The position numbers were made by a program, and so were the translations under genes. Source: Candidatus Nanopelagicales bacterium (GTDB lineage: Bacteria > Actinomycetota > Actinomycetes > S36-B12). Taken from it: a stretch of DNA of 64,000 nt. Of the stretch, positions 31,021-41,086 are shown one piece after another. The stretch's first letter is position 1. Each line of letters starts with the position of its first letter. Where the stretch lies: assembly GCA_028825115.1 (NCBI GenBank), contig JAPKAV010000001.1, forward strand, positions 62,001 to 126,000, written 5' to 3'. The notes beneath the pieces are model-generated. The model did not search any database, was not told the origin of the DNA, and worked only from the letters and a program-made list of their open reading frames with translations.

Positions 31021-31928
31021 AGATGACTGCTAATGATTCACAAACGTGGCGTAACAAAAAAGTTCTCGTCTCGGGTGCTACGGGTTTTATTGGTGCACGG
31101 GTTGCGGATTCATTGGCGCAACAGGGAGCACTCGTCACGGCACTTACTCGAATCAAACCCGCAAACGAAGTCCTCAACTGGATTGAGGTACCAGACTCAG
31201 CACTGTTTCCCAGCACTGAAGTCGAAGGCGAAAAACCCGAAGTCGTATTTCACTTGGCCACTCGGTTTCAAGCAACGCATGGCCCCAGTGACATAACCGC
31301 GCTGATCCAAAGCAATATCGAGTTTGGAGCGCAACTTCTCGAGTCAACCAAGAAATTGGGCGCAGAATTCGTCAATGTGAGTTCCGCGTGGCAACACTTC
31401 GAAGGAAAGCCCTATTCACCAGTTTCGCTCTACGCTGCAACCAAACAAGCATTTGCAGACATTGCTCTTTACTACTCGGAAACTGGTCTGGATTTTCGAG
31501 ACCTGGCAATTTATGACACTTATGGACCAACAGATCAACGAAATAAACTGATCCGCTTACTCCTGCAGGCAGCCAGTTCTGGTAACCCAATTGACATGGG
31601 TGAAGGAAACCAACTGATCAACCTTCTTTACATCTCAGATGTAGTGAAAGCGATCCTACAAATCGCCCAGGCCCCATCGGAGTCAAATCCAGGTGCCCAC
31701 AATTTCGTCGCTCGCGCTGAGCAATCAATTTCAATTAAGGAGCTAGCTCAAAGAATTGAACAAGTGACTGGCAAAACCATCAATGCCAATTGGGGTGCCC
31801 GCCCGCAGCGACCACGGGAAATGTTGACGGATTGGCAATTTGGACATGCTTTACCGGACTGGAGGCAAGAAGTCTCACTGAAAGAAGGTCTGACCCAATG
31901 TTGGCAGGTGCTCCATAGTGACTCCTAA
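31008..31928 (+). CDS. NAD-dependent epimerase/reductase (extended SDR; AscF/RfbJ-like candidate)
   Basis: VLVSGATGFIGARVADSL; SLYAATKQAF; LLYISDVVKAIL; overlaps the upstream epimerase ORF. Confidence 0.82.
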   Translation: MERVEMTANDSQTWRNKKVLVSGATGFIGARVADSLAQQGALVTALTRIKPANEVLNWIEVPDSALFPSTEVEGEKPEVVFHLATRFQATHGPSDITALIQSNIEFGAQLLESTKKLGAEFVNVSSAWQHFEGKPYSPVSLYAATKQAFADIALYYSETGLDFRDLAIYDTYGPTDQRNKLIRLLLQAASSGNPIDMGEGNQLINLLYISDVVKAILQIAQAPSESNPGAHNFVARAEQSISIKELAQRIEQVTGKTINANWGARPQRPREMLTDWQFGHALPDWRQEVSLKEGLTQCWQVLHSDS

Positions 31929-32766
31929 GGTGTCAATCGTTATTCCCTCACACAACGCAATGCCGTACCTAAAAGATGCGGTCGCATCAGCCCTTTCACA
32001 GCACTATGAAAACCTTGAAGTGGTTGTTGTTGAGAATGCCTCAACAGATAAAAGCGCCCAGTGGTTGCATACTCAATCAGATCCGCGCCTGTTAGTGGTC
32101 TATCGCACCGAACTGCAATCTGCGGCACTTAACTGGACTCAGGCTGTGCACGAGAGTTCAGGTGAATATGTAAAACTCCTGTGCGCCGACGACCTTTTAG
32201 ACCCCGAAATTGTTGCTGACCAGGTTGCCGCGCTGCAGGCACAACCAACCGCCGTGATGGTTGCAAGCAAGCGTCGGGTGATCGATTCACAAGGAGCGGT
32301 CCTTAAAAGGACCCACGGACTCAGCGGGCTCAAGCAATTAGAAGCTGGGCCCGCAGCCTTGAAAAGGTGCTTCCTAGCAGGAAGTAACCTGCTTGGCGAA
32401 CCAGCATCGATACTCTTTCGATCAACCGAGATCAAAGCCGTTATGCCGTGGCACGCAACGTGGCCTTATGTAACAGATGTCGCAACTTACGCGCAAATTC
32501 TCCGGCGAGGTGATGTGGCCACGATAAACAAAGTTCAGGCATCTTTTCGAATTGCAACGACTTCGTGGAGCGCTTCACTCGTTGGGCAGCAGGAAGGTCA
32601 GTTCGCGCACTGGCAGCGAAGTGAAATCGAAACTGGGTTTGTGAGCCTCACTTCTGTTGAGAACATCAGATCTAGGATCAACCTCAAGCTCAGGACTTTT
32701 GCGCGCAGAGTCTTCTTTGCTCGCGAAACTCGCAAATCACAATCAAAAAATTTTCCAAAGGATTAG
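31918..32766 (+). CDS. Family 2 glycosyltransferase
   Basis: VSIVIPSHNAMPYLKDAVASALSQHYENLEVVVVENASTDKS; LLCADDLLDPEIVADQV. Confidence 0.92.
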   Translation: MTPKVSIVIPSHNAMPYLKDAVASALSQHYENLEVVVVENASTDKSAQWLHTQSDPRLLVVYRTELQSAALNWTQAVHESSGEYVKLLCADDLLDPEIVADQVAALQAQPTAVMVASKRRVIDSQGAVLKRTHGLSGLKQLEAGPAALKRCFLAGSNLLGEPASILFRSTEIKAVMPWHATWPYVTDVATYAQILRRGDVATINKVQASFRIATTSWSASLVGQQEGQFAHWQRSEIETGFVSLTSVENIRSRINLKLRTFARRVFFARETRKSQSKNFPKD

Positions 32767-34608
32767 TTGTCTAGCGCTAACTCTGTTGGAAAGATTCAGA
32801 TTGAGTCTTTCCAACAAAGTTAGGTGTCTAGTATCCTTAACAAGATAGTTAATCCGGTCGACTTCCGAGACACCCATTTTCATTGAAGAGCCCCACGCGG
32901 TTGGACAATTGGAGTCCGTGAGGAGATAAGAAACCCCCGCCGATTGCATCAGGTTTATGTCCAATACACCTGCTTCCCCCGCTTTAAATACGGCGTCAAT
33001 CTCTGCCTTATTCTCTGGCCATGCCAAGCCCAGATTGTAGTAAGCAACAGGAACACCCGTGACTACTTTCACGTGAAGTGGATCCATGCACGGCTCAACT
33101 GTGAGTAATCCTTCGGCCGGAGTGTTCTCAGAGACTAGTTGCGAGATCGCTTGTAATTGGGTTGAATTGAAATTAATGTCCTTAACATTTTTAGAACTGA
33201 CATAGGAGCGAAAACCTCCGACATTCCAAAAAGACGCTGCAATGAGCACGATCGCCACAACGCTGAGAATTCGCGTCCCTTTACTCGAAAAATATGCGGA
33301 TGTTTCGGCACTGGGAAATGTTAACGCCGCGATGAAAACAAAAATGATCACCGAGGTGATCCAGAACCGGTAAGGCTCCTGGCTAAAGGCCCACGAGTCG
33401 TTAAAGGAGAGCAAAACAAATGCTACAAACCAACCGACGAGAAGTGCGATCTCTTTGGTTCCTTTGCGTATAATCTGAACGCGCAAGATGGCTACCCACG
33501 CGAAGAGAACGGGCGAACCAAAAACAATAAAGGCCCAAATAGGTATTCCCAGGTCACCGGACTGATCAACGCGGTAAGTCAGGAAAGGATCTTTATCTAG
33601 CGTGCCCAAGATCAACCAGATCACTTGAGGCGCAGCCCCGATCACAAAAAATACAAAGCCGGTTGCAGCCAGCGGGAGGCACAGTCGCGCGAACGCCCAA
33701 ATCCCCGGGAGGGTGGAGATCAGCATCAAGGCATAAACAGGCAAAGCTCCTACGGTTTCGCGAATTAACGTCCCGCCGATGAGTGCGAATGTCAGCAGGA
33801 CCGCGGAAATAATTAGGAGCTTGCGTGATTTGGCTTTGAGGAGCCCGCCAACAGCAATGATCCAAAGAGTGACCGCCGTCAGGGTCAAAAATGAATACGT
33901 TTGGAAATTAGCAACGACGCCAAGAATCAAACCAGAAAGACCAAGGCACGTAAAACGAGCAAGTCTGGGCCAAGCGGGTCGGGAAACCACCCAATACCCC
34001 AAAATCAAGGCAGATGAGCCCAAAGTAAGGCCGGCAGCCTCTCCATTGAGCGCATACAAGGCACCATAGGGCCCCCAAAGGACCGCATGTGAGTTCAAAT
34101 TTACTAACCACGTGTCAAAAAGTATTGAAGCAAGCGGACCGACCCACAGGAGTAAACCAATGACAATTGGAGCCCAGGGTTTCCCACTTAACCGCCATGC
34201 CGCACAACTAATAAAGACAATTGACCCCAGCACCATACTGAAACCAAGAATGGACCAAGCCGCAGGAACTTCTAACCCAGTAGCACCTGCAAAAAGCCCA
34301 ATGAACTTATACCACCAACTGGGATAGAAAGAGGATCCCGTTTGGGTGAAAGGTTCGACCAGTCCAATCTGACCAGCTTTTGCTGACGCCGCAATTCCTG
34401 CGTAGGAAAGTTGATCGGAGGAAAAATATCCACGGAAAACGTTGGAGAATGGATTGATATTCCCCGGTAACCGGAGCAAAGTCCACGCGGAGAAAAGACT
34501 AAAAACTAATGAAGGAACAAATGCACTCCAGGTGCCCTGCGATCTGAGTGATGCATTTTGCACCACTTCGAGAGAAGACTGCGTTTCTGACATGCCACTC
34601 ACCCGCAC
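32743..34608 (-). CDS. Large polytopic membrane protein (GT-C-like)
   Basis: 621 aa multi-TM ORF; 3' end overlaps the convergent GT2 gene and contains an 18-bp-stem hairpin. Confidence 0.6.
   Translation of the reverse strand: MRVSGMSETQSSLEVVQNASLRSQGTWSAFVPSLVFSLFSAWTLLRLPGNINPFSNVFRGYFSSDQLSYAGIAASAKAGQIGLVEPFTQTGSSFYPSWWYKFIGLFAGATGLEVPAAWSILGFSMVLGSIVFISCAAWRLSGKPWAPIVIGLLLWVGPLASILFDTWLVNLNSHAVLWGPYGALYALNGEAAGLTLGSSALILGYWVVSRPAWPRLARFTCLGLSGLILGVVANFQTYSFLTLTAVTLWIIAVGGLLKAKSRKLLIISAVLLTFALIGGTLIRETVGALPVYALMLISTLPGIWAFARLCLPLAATGFVFFVIGAAPQVIWLILGTLDKDPFLTYRVDQSGDLGIPIWAFIVFGSPVLFAWVAILRVQIIRKGTKEIALLVGWFVAFVLLSFNDSWAFSQEPYRFWITSVIIFVFIAALTFPSAETSAYFSSKGTRILSVVAIVLIAASFWNVGGFRSYVSSKNVKDINFNSTQLQAISQLVSENTPAEGLLTVEPCMDPLHVKVVTGVPVAYYNLGLAWPENKAEIDAVFKAGEAGVLDINLMQSAGVSYLLTDSNCPTAWGSSMKMGVSEVDRINYLVKDTRHLTLLERLNLNLSNRVSARQLILWKIF
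32777..32823. repeat. Inverted repeat/hairpin: CTAACTCTGTTGGAAAGA - 11 nt - TCTTTCCAACAAAGTTAG, flanked by direct repeats TGTCTAG
   Basis: 17 of 18 stem positions pair (one C/A mismatch); TGTCTAG at 32768-32774 and 32825-32831. Confidence 0.85.
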
Positions 34609-34669
34609 CTAATTAGTCATTTATTCTCAGCAGAGCATATCTTGACAGCGGGATCTTCTTTGCCTCAGA

Positions 34670-36178
34670 TCACTTCACGAGACTGGGGTCCACCGGGCCA
34701 ACTATCCGGTATATTCCTGGTGCCACTTGGGTGAATAGTGACCCCCCCGGTAGCACGGAAGCAGGATCTCCCTCACCCATGGAATAGTTCGCACCACAAA
34801 AGGCCAGATAGGTGAGTTCGTTGCCCACCCAGTCAACGGGTACGCCGTCGTAATACCAGCCGGGAATTGTCATGCCTCGGCGTTTCGCGTAATACAGCGG
34901 AGTGGGATCCCAGTCGCAACCCACCACAATTACTCCCGAATCGGCTGGTGTTGATTCTGCTATCACCCGAGAAATTTCAGGAAGATCTCCCTCGACTCCA
35001 ACCAACGCAGCGAGAATGCGTCCTTGCGTTGAAGTCCAAGCCAGAATGAGTAGCAGTGCACTCAGGGCTCCGGCAACAAAGAGTGAAATAACTCGCTGAG
35101 AAACGAGTGCAGAAACAGCAGCAACACCAATTCCAAGAATTGCTATAAAACTAGGATAGATAGCAATGGAGTAATAGGAGTGAACAACAAAAAGATTAAA
35201 GAAAGTGAGAACTGCGATCACTGGAACGCTAGCGAGGGCCATTAGGCGTAGGTCCAGTTTCAATTTCCATAAAGCGATTCCCAGCAACACCGCAAAGATC
35301 CATAGACTCGCACCCAAGGTTGGGAGCCTTTCAAAGATTCGGTCCCATTGATCTAGATTCCAGCGTTGCAATAGCGTTCCAAAATTCCATTGACGCAGTG
35401 CCTCGCTGGTGAGATAGGTGCCGATCGGGTTTTGTTCTTTCACTGAGTCCGCGTGCCGAGTCCAAGTAAGCCCCACGCCAAAAGCAATGACTAGGGGGCT
35501 GGCCCCAGTAACGATTGAACGCCAAGAAGGGACCTTTTGCCGAGTAAAACCCGTGGCAGCAACTATAAAAACTAGGGCCCAAGCAAGTGCCGTGGTTATC
35601 TTTACCGCGAAACCAAGAGTGAGAAGTCCGGTAGAAAGTAACAGGAGCAGCCAACTTTTGTTTTTCGAATAGGAATCAATAGCGACTATCGCCCCTAAGA
35701 CGAGAGCAGTCACAGCAAACTCGATCATGCTTGAACTTGCCCACTGCACACCAAAGGGCGTAACTTGAAAAAAGACTAGGGCGATCAGTGAGGCTCTCAC
35801 ACCAAACCAACGTCGAACCAAGATCGCCATCAGCCACCCGCTAGCGAGAAAAAAGACTAAGCCCGCAACCCTCCCGGCCGTATCAGCTGGGAGCCCCGAC
35901 ACGTTTCCTAGAATCGCCGCGATCCCCTGAAAAAGAGGGAACTCGTATGGATTAGTCCAAGGTGGCCCAAGTGATGGCATCGGAGTGTCAATTGACCAGT
36001 TTCCCGACATATATTCGCGGATAGTAAACGCCGTCTGCGTTTGCCGGAAACCGAAAAGGTCAATGAGATTAGGCCGTAAGGTCAGCAGTTGAAAGGCTGC
36101 ACCCACGACGGAGATAATTGACGAACTGATCCAAAAAACACGTGAAAGACCTAATGGATGTGAATCAGGTGTCCTCAC
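34670..36178 (-). CDS. Glycosyltransferase family 39/ArnT-like polytopic membrane protein
   Basis: GFRQTQTAFTIREYMSGNW loop followed by many TM segments; typical of dolichyl/polyprenyl-P sugar transferases. Confidence 0.68.
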   Translation of the reverse strand: MRTPDSHPLGLSRVFWISSSIISVVGAAFQLLTLRPNLIDLFGFRQTQTAFTIREYMSGNWSIDTPMPSLGPPWTNPYEFPLFQGIAAILGNVSGLPADTAGRVAGLVFFLASGWLMAILVRRWFGVRASLIALVFFQVTPFGVQWASSSMIEFAVTALVLGAIVAIDSYSKNKSWLLLLLSTGLLTLGFAVKITTALAWALVFIVAATGFTRQKVPSWRSIVTGASPLVIAFGVGLTWTRHADSVKEQNPIGTYLTSEALRQWNFGTLLQRWNLDQWDRIFERLPTLGASLWIFAVLLGIALWKLKLDLRLMALASVPVIAVLTFFNLFVVHSYYSIAIYPSFIAILGIGVAAVSALVSQRVISLFVAGALSALLLILAWTSTQGRILAALVGVEGDLPEISRVIAESTPADSGVIVVGCDWDPTPLYYAKRRGMTIPGWYYDGVPVDWVGNELTYLAFCGANYSMGEGDPASVLPGGSLFTQVAPGIYRIVGPVDPSLVK

Positions 36179-36330
36179 ATGGGCAGTCTACCGACAGCGA
36201 CTTTGCGTAAATCCTGAGTACACGGCGTGACCCCGAGGGTCGAATTGCTATCTTTATAGGGTTGTGCCTTTAAACCTGCAGTTAAATCTGAGCACTAGAC
36301 TTCACTGGTGTTGAAGGGAGTGGGTGATAC

Positions 36331-37053
36331 ATGTCCGTGACATTGTGCATAACCGCGTTCAACGAGCACGAAAATCTTTATGATTTAATCAAGGACTTGA
36401 CTTGGTTGCATGCTCAACAAATTGGTTTACAAGTTGTAATCGTCGATAATGGATCAACAGATGACACTTGGAGAACGTTGCAGGTTCAGTCTTTGGAGCA
36501 TGGGGAATGGCTTTCCATCGTTCGTCTGGGCGAAAATCGAGGATATGGTGGCGGGCTCCGGTCCGCTATTGAAGCGGCAGGTACGGAGACGGTTGCCCTA
36601 CTCTCTGCCGACCGTCAGTATCCGATTGAGGATGTCCTACAAGCAATCCGCGAGTTTCAATCCAGTGCTCAGGAAGAGAGTTCACGATTGATACTCGTTG
36701 GGAATCGCAAGGAAAGATACGACCCCAAATCTGCGAAATTTGTTAGCTGGTTTTACTCAAGAACAGTCAGATTGCTTTTGGGTACCGAACTGATGGATGT
36801 GAATAGTCAACCAAAAATATTTGGGCGCGAATTGTTAACTCAAAAAATTCCGTGGTCAGATTCCTTTTTTTTCGACGCCCAGTTGATTGCAGTTGCGCAA
36901 CAGCTTAATTTTAAACTTATTTCTTCTCCCGTTAGATTTGTCAATCGCAGGTACGGTAAAAGCTCGTGGAGTGGCCAACGTATAAAGGTGTACCGTGAGA
37001 CTCTTATTGAGATGTGGGGCTTTCGAAAATATCTGAACAAGATAGATTTATAA
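36331..37053 (+). CDS. Family 2 glycosyltransferase (DPM1-like)
   Basis: SVTLCITAFNEHENLYDLIKDL; VVIVDNGSTDDTW; LLSADRQYPIEDV. Confidence 0.9.
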   Translation: MSVTLCITAFNEHENLYDLIKDLTWLHAQQIGLQVVIVDNGSTDDTWRTLQVQSLEHGEWLSIVRLGENRGYGGGLRSAIEAAGTETVALLSADRQYPIEDVLQAIREFQSSAQEESSRLILVGNRKERYDPKSAKFVSWFYSRTVRLLLGTELMDVNSQPKIFGRELLTQKIPWSDSFFFDAQLIAVAQQLNFKLISSPVRFVNRRYGKSSWSGQRIKVYRETLIEMWGFRKYLNKIDL

Positions 37054-37054
37054 A

Positions 37055-39064
37055 ATGAGAGATCAGATAGATGAGTTAGACACTGACTCAACGGTGAGAT
37101 TGGAAAAGAGATTTTTTCTCTATGCCATCGTAATATTTTTACTGATGGTAACCCTAATTCCATGGCTCTACACCACCCTTGGAGGATTTCCTTCGGCCGG
37201 ACCAGATGAAGTTTCTAGTGCCCACGCGGCCCAAATATACTTGAACGTTAATCAACCTTCCCCGATTATCACGCCTGAAAATATCAAGCTCGTGGAACTA
37301 CCCGTCACTGAAAAATTTAATGCTCCAACACCGTTTGGTCAACTTGCATCAGGATCGTTAGCCCTTGTCGTCAAAGTCTTGATTCTGGTCGGTTTATCTG
37401 TGGCCCTCATTTCGTTAATTCCAAGGATCGCAAGAAAAAGATTAATGAGAGAAACCTGGGGGTGGCGGTTAACCCTTTCGTCCTGGATTTTATTTGGCGG
37501 GGCTAGCCTCATGGCTTTGGTTATTTCTATTCCGATGATGATTTGGGACGAGGCCTACGTTTTTGCCAGTGCCGCAAGGAACTTCGCGGAATCCGGGGTA
37601 CCTGGTGTTTTAATCACCGGACCAAGAGGTGTCGCTGAGAGTTCCGTTGATCTGTTGGTAATACTGGTTGCAGGCTTAATTAAAATAATTTTCAGGGTCA
37701 TAGAGGCCGACACATCCTTGATGATTTCTGCAATTTTATTGAGTTCTGTGGCATCGCTGATTGTTGCAGTCATAGCAAGAAACAAATTCGGATCCAGTCG
37801 CACCGTAAGTATCGGAATGGCTGTCATCTTGCTTCTAACCCCAGCGACTATCTCAACCTTATCGGGAGGAATGCCGACGGTAATTGGAACTGTTGCCTGG
37901 CCAATTTTGGGTCTGACGTTATATCTTGCGCTTTCTACGAAGTCGTACACTCCGCTTGTATTGACTTCAGTAGCCCTGCTTTTTGTTCGCTGGGACATGG
38001 GAACAATCGCTGTGGTGACTTGTGGAGTAATGCTCGCAGTTAAACTATTACGGCGACGCAAGCAGCAGACCAACGACGAGACATTGGATGCCAAATTTTC
38101 CTGGATTCTCTTGGTTCCGGTTGCCATTTTCGGAGCGGTGACGCTCATCAGGTTCGCCTTTTTTGGAAGTTTGGTTCCTTCGGGGCTGTTGGGAAAGAGT
38201 GTGGGAATTGATGGTGCATATTTGCAAAGTGGCGTGTCGTATTTTCGAGAGACACTCTTAGAAACTTTGTGGCTATTAGTCGTTTTAGTAATGGTGGCCG
38301 CTACTTTGATTTATTTGAAAAGCGACAGTAAGCGTCATTATGTCTTATCACTCGTAGTGGTTTCAATCCCGGCAATGGCCTACCTCCCGGGAGGAAGGGA
38401 TTGGTTCCCCACATTTTGGTCCCGCTACACGCTACCTAGTGTCGCGGCAGTACTGATTTTATCTCTTGCGCTACTCTCAAGTTCGACTTGGACAAGAAAA
38501 GCTACGAGGAAAACATGGGTGGGTTTGGTCACAATTTTGTTTGCCGTGCAAATTCCCGGCACGCTAGGCATCGTTCAAGGCTTGAACAAAGACAAGTCGG
38601 GAGTTTATCGAGTCGAATGTCTGGCTCAAGCGGGACAAAGCCTTCGCCGAGCCTTCCCTGATTTGACGAGCGTGGCTTCACCTGAAGTGAATACGGTTGC
38701 CTACTACGCCGATGCCCACTTGACTGATTTGATTGGAATTGTCGATCCACGGACGGCCTCAGTGCCAAAGTCCCCACTTGCTCCTGGCGATCCCATTCAC
38801 AGGCGAGCAAATCCAGACATAATCGCGACGGATCAGCCAGACGCGATTTATCTCTACGAAGGAGCGGACTGTATTACACCAAATACGAGTCTCGAAGACG
38901 AGGTGACCGCTTGGAATGAACTTCTCGGTTCAGATCTCAGTCGGTTCCGTGCAGGGAATTTAAACTCACTACTGGTGAATTACCAGCCAGTTACAATTCG
39001 GATCCCAGATCGGGTCGCCGTGCGTTTTCTGGTGAAAAATGATCTCGTTCAGAACCTGCCATGA
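37055..39064 (+). CDS. Large polytopic membrane protein (GT-C-like)
   Basis: 669 aa; FPSAGPDEVSSAHAAQIYLN; multiple TM segments. Confidence 0.58.
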   Translation: MRDQIDELDTDSTVRLEKRFFLYAIVIFLLMVTLIPWLYTTLGGFPSAGPDEVSSAHAAQIYLNVNQPSPIITPENIKLVELPVTEKFNAPTPFGQLASGSLALVVKVLILVGLSVALISLIPRIARKRLMRETWGWRLTLSSWILFGGASLMALVISIPMMIWDEAYVFASAARNFAESGVPGVLITGPRGVAESSVDLLVILVAGLIKIIFRVIEADTSLMISAILLSSVASLIVAVIARNKFGSSRTVSIGMAVILLLTPATISTLSGGMPTVIGTVAWPILGLTLYLALSTKSYTPLVLTSVALLFVRWDMGTIAVVTCGVMLAVKLLRRRKQQTNDETLDAKFSWILLVPVAIFGAVTLIRFAFFGSLVPSGLLGKSVGIDGAYLQSGVSYFRETLLETLWLLVVLVMVAATLIYLKSDSKRHYVLSLVVVSIPAMAYLPGGRDWFPTFWSRYTLPSVAAVLILSLALLSSSTWTRKATRKTWVGLVTILFAVQIPGTLGIVQGLNKDKSGVYRVECLAQAGQSLRRAFPDLTSVASPEVNTVAYYADAHLTDLIGIVDPRTASVPKSPLAPGDPIHRRANPDIIATDQPDAIYLYEGADCITPNTSLEDEVTAWNELLGSDLSRFRAGNLNSLLVNYQPVTIRIPDRVAVRFLVKNDLVQNLP

Positions 39065-39720
39065 GCAAGTTAATGCGGAACAACCAAAGGGTTCTGGCAC
39101 ATAGGGGCCTGTGGAATGAGTCAAGATCTCAAAATTCGATGGATGCGATTTCGGCCGCACTTGATTCGGGCTTTGGAATTGAAATTGACATCAGAGAATG
39201 GTCTGGTGAGTTGGTTCTTTCACACGGTTTCCCAAATAAGAGAAGCACGACATTCCAGCCGAAGCATCCTGTGTGGGAAAAACTGACCGAGGACACCCCG
39301 TTAGCCCTCAATATTAAGACTGATGGGCTTGGGGTCAAATTAGAAAGTTGTTTGAAAGATTTACCCCAACATAACGGATTCACTTTTGATATGTCTCTGC
39401 CGGAAGCCGTTTTTTATAATTCTTTGAATATTCCCATTGCCCAACGAGTGAGTGAGTATGAACCTATTAATCTGTCACGTGCCGCCTTTCGGGACGCATG
39501 GAGTCGGATTTGGCTCGACTGCTTTCATAGTGATTGGTGGCTTCATGCCAACGATTTTTCGGAGTCATTGAAAGGAAATCAAGTCTTTGTGGTGTCTCCA
39601 GAGCTTCATGGCAGGGATCCACAGAAAGTGTGGGACTGGTGCCAGCAGGAGCTTGAACAAGAATTAGACATCTATATATGCACTGACTATCCAGAAAAGG
39701 TGGCGGAGCAGTGGAGTTAG
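39061..39720 (+). CDS. Glycerophosphodiester phosphodiesterase-like protein
   Basis: RVLAHRGLWNESRSQNSMDAISAALDSGFGIEIDIREWSGELVLSHGFP: HRG, EIDI and H motifs of the GDPD TIM barrel. Confidence 0.72.
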   Translation: MSKLMRNNQRVLAHRGLWNESRSQNSMDAISAALDSGFGIEIDIREWSGELVLSHGFPNKRSTTFQPKHPVWEKLTEDTPLALNIKTDGLGVKLESCLKDLPQHNGFTFDMSLPEAVFYNSLNIPIAQRVSEYEPINLSRAAFRDAWSRIWLDCFHSDWWLHANDFSESLKGNQVFVVSPELHGRDPQKVWDWCQQELEQELDIYICTDYPEKVAEQWS

Positions 39721-40349
39721 ATAAACATAGCGGGTATCTGGCTGTTATTTTTGATATGGACGGCGTTCTCGTTGATGCCCGCGACTGGCACTATCGAGCG
39801 TTAAATGACGCACTCGAAATTTTTGACGCAAGAATTGACAGTGAAGAACATGAGGAACGCTTCAATGGTTTGCCAACTCGTGTGAAACTGCAAATGCTGA
39901 CAGAGGAGGGGCGAATCCCAGCCCATCTCCACACGTTGATTGATGAAGTGAAGCAGGAGCGAACATTGAGAGAGGCGGCTCAAAGGTGCTTTCCTAGGGT
40001 TGAGCATCTGTTAATGATGGAATGGCTGAGGCGCCGAGATATTAAAGTGGGATTAGCAACGAATTCAATCCGTCGGACAACTATGACAATGTTGGATTTT
40101 GCCGGTTTGACGGGCTACATCGACGTCGTATTGACCAATGAAGATGTGAAGCAAGCGAAACCTTCACCGGAAATCTACATTGAGTGTGCACAGCGGCTCG
40201 GAGTATCCCCGAGCCAGTCCTTGGTGGTCGAGGACAGTGAATACGGGGTTGAGTCGGCTACTCGGGCAGGGTGCACCGTTATTGCAGTGAGTGGAGTAGA
40301 AGATGTATCCGAAGAACTACTGCGACCTTACTTGGAGCAAATAAGATGA
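39711..40349 (+). CDS. HAD-family hydrolase (beta-phosphoglucomutase-like)
   Basis: VIFDMDGVLVDARDWHYRALNDAL; GLATNSIRRT; KPSPEIYIECAQRLGVSPSQSLVVEDSEYGVESATRAGC. Confidence 0.92.
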   Translation: MELDKHSGYLAVIFDMDGVLVDARDWHYRALNDALEIFDARIDSEEHEERFNGLPTRVKLQMLTEEGRIPAHLHTLIDEVKQERTLREAAQRCFPRVEHLLMMEWLRRRDIKVGLATNSIRRTTMTMLDFAGLTGYIDVVLTNEDVKQAKPSPEIYIECAQRLGVSPSQSLVVEDSEYGVESATRAGCTVIAVSGVEDVSEELLRPYLEQIR

Positions 40350-41086
40350 GTGTGCAACACGTTCAATCAGTAATCACCGCTGCTGGAGATTCGCGTCCGC
40401 TCTTTCTTCCAAGCGGTTTCGGTTCACCGAAAGGTTTGGTTCTATGGCATGACCAAGAAGTGATTATCAATGCCCTCGAGAGTTACGTGATTAATCTCGA
40501 CCGTGCTTGCGTCGCGGTGCACAAGGAGGAGGACACTGAGTGGGGGATCTCGAGCGTGATCTCGAGAAAGTTTCCAGCGGTCCGAATAGTCAAGATCCGC
40601 CCTGGAACCTTGGGGGCCCTCGCTTCGGCTCTGGTTGCAATGGAAGGCGTGGACCCTGACATCCCACTCGTGGTGGCGGCAGGGGATTCAGTTGTCAAGG
40701 GCGGGATTTCCGGCCAGATTAAAAAATTTCAAGCCATGAATGTGGATGCTGCCACGATCGCATTTCAATCACAGAATCCGCGCTGGTCCTACCTTTCTGT
40801 TGACCCCTATGGCGCAGTGCGCCAAGTTCAAGAGAAAAGAGTTATTGGCCCCCTCGCGACAACTGGCGTATTCTACTTTCGAACGGCAAGACAGTTTCTG
40901 TCCGCTGCTCAGTGGGTTTTGGTGAATAATGCCATGAACAATGGTGTTTATTATGTATCAACTACTCTCAATTACATGATCTCGCAGGGTTTAAATGTTT
41001 ACTACAGCACCATCCCTCGAGACCAATATGCATCTTTTTCTCTTCCGTCAGATTTTCGACCTGAAAGGACTGACTCCCTTGATTAA
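40346..41086 (+). CDS. Divergent sugar nucleotidyltransferase-like protein
   Basis: ITAAGDSRPLFLPSGFGSPKGLV (divergent signature); VVAAGDSVVKGG; WSYLSVDPYGAVRQVQEKRVI aligns with the 41402 paralogue. Start at internal Met MSVQHV. Confidence 0.7.
   Translation: MSVQHVQSVITAAGDSRPLFLPSGFGSPKGLVLWHDQEVIINALESYVINLDRACVAVHKEEDTEWGISSVISRKFPAVRIVKIRPGTLGALASALVAMEGVDPDIPLVVAAGDSVVKGGISGQIKKFQAMNVDAATIAFQSQNPRWSYLSVDPYGAVRQVQEKRVIGPLATTGVFYFRTARQFLSAAQWVLVNNAMNNGVYYVSTTLNYMISQGLNVYYSTIPRDQYASFSLPSDFRPERTDSLD

Noticed and set aside
37555-38148. 197-aa minus-strand ORF opposite the 37055..39064 membrane protein
   Set aside because: Antisense shadow; Ser/Thr/Lys-rich sequence with no family signature.
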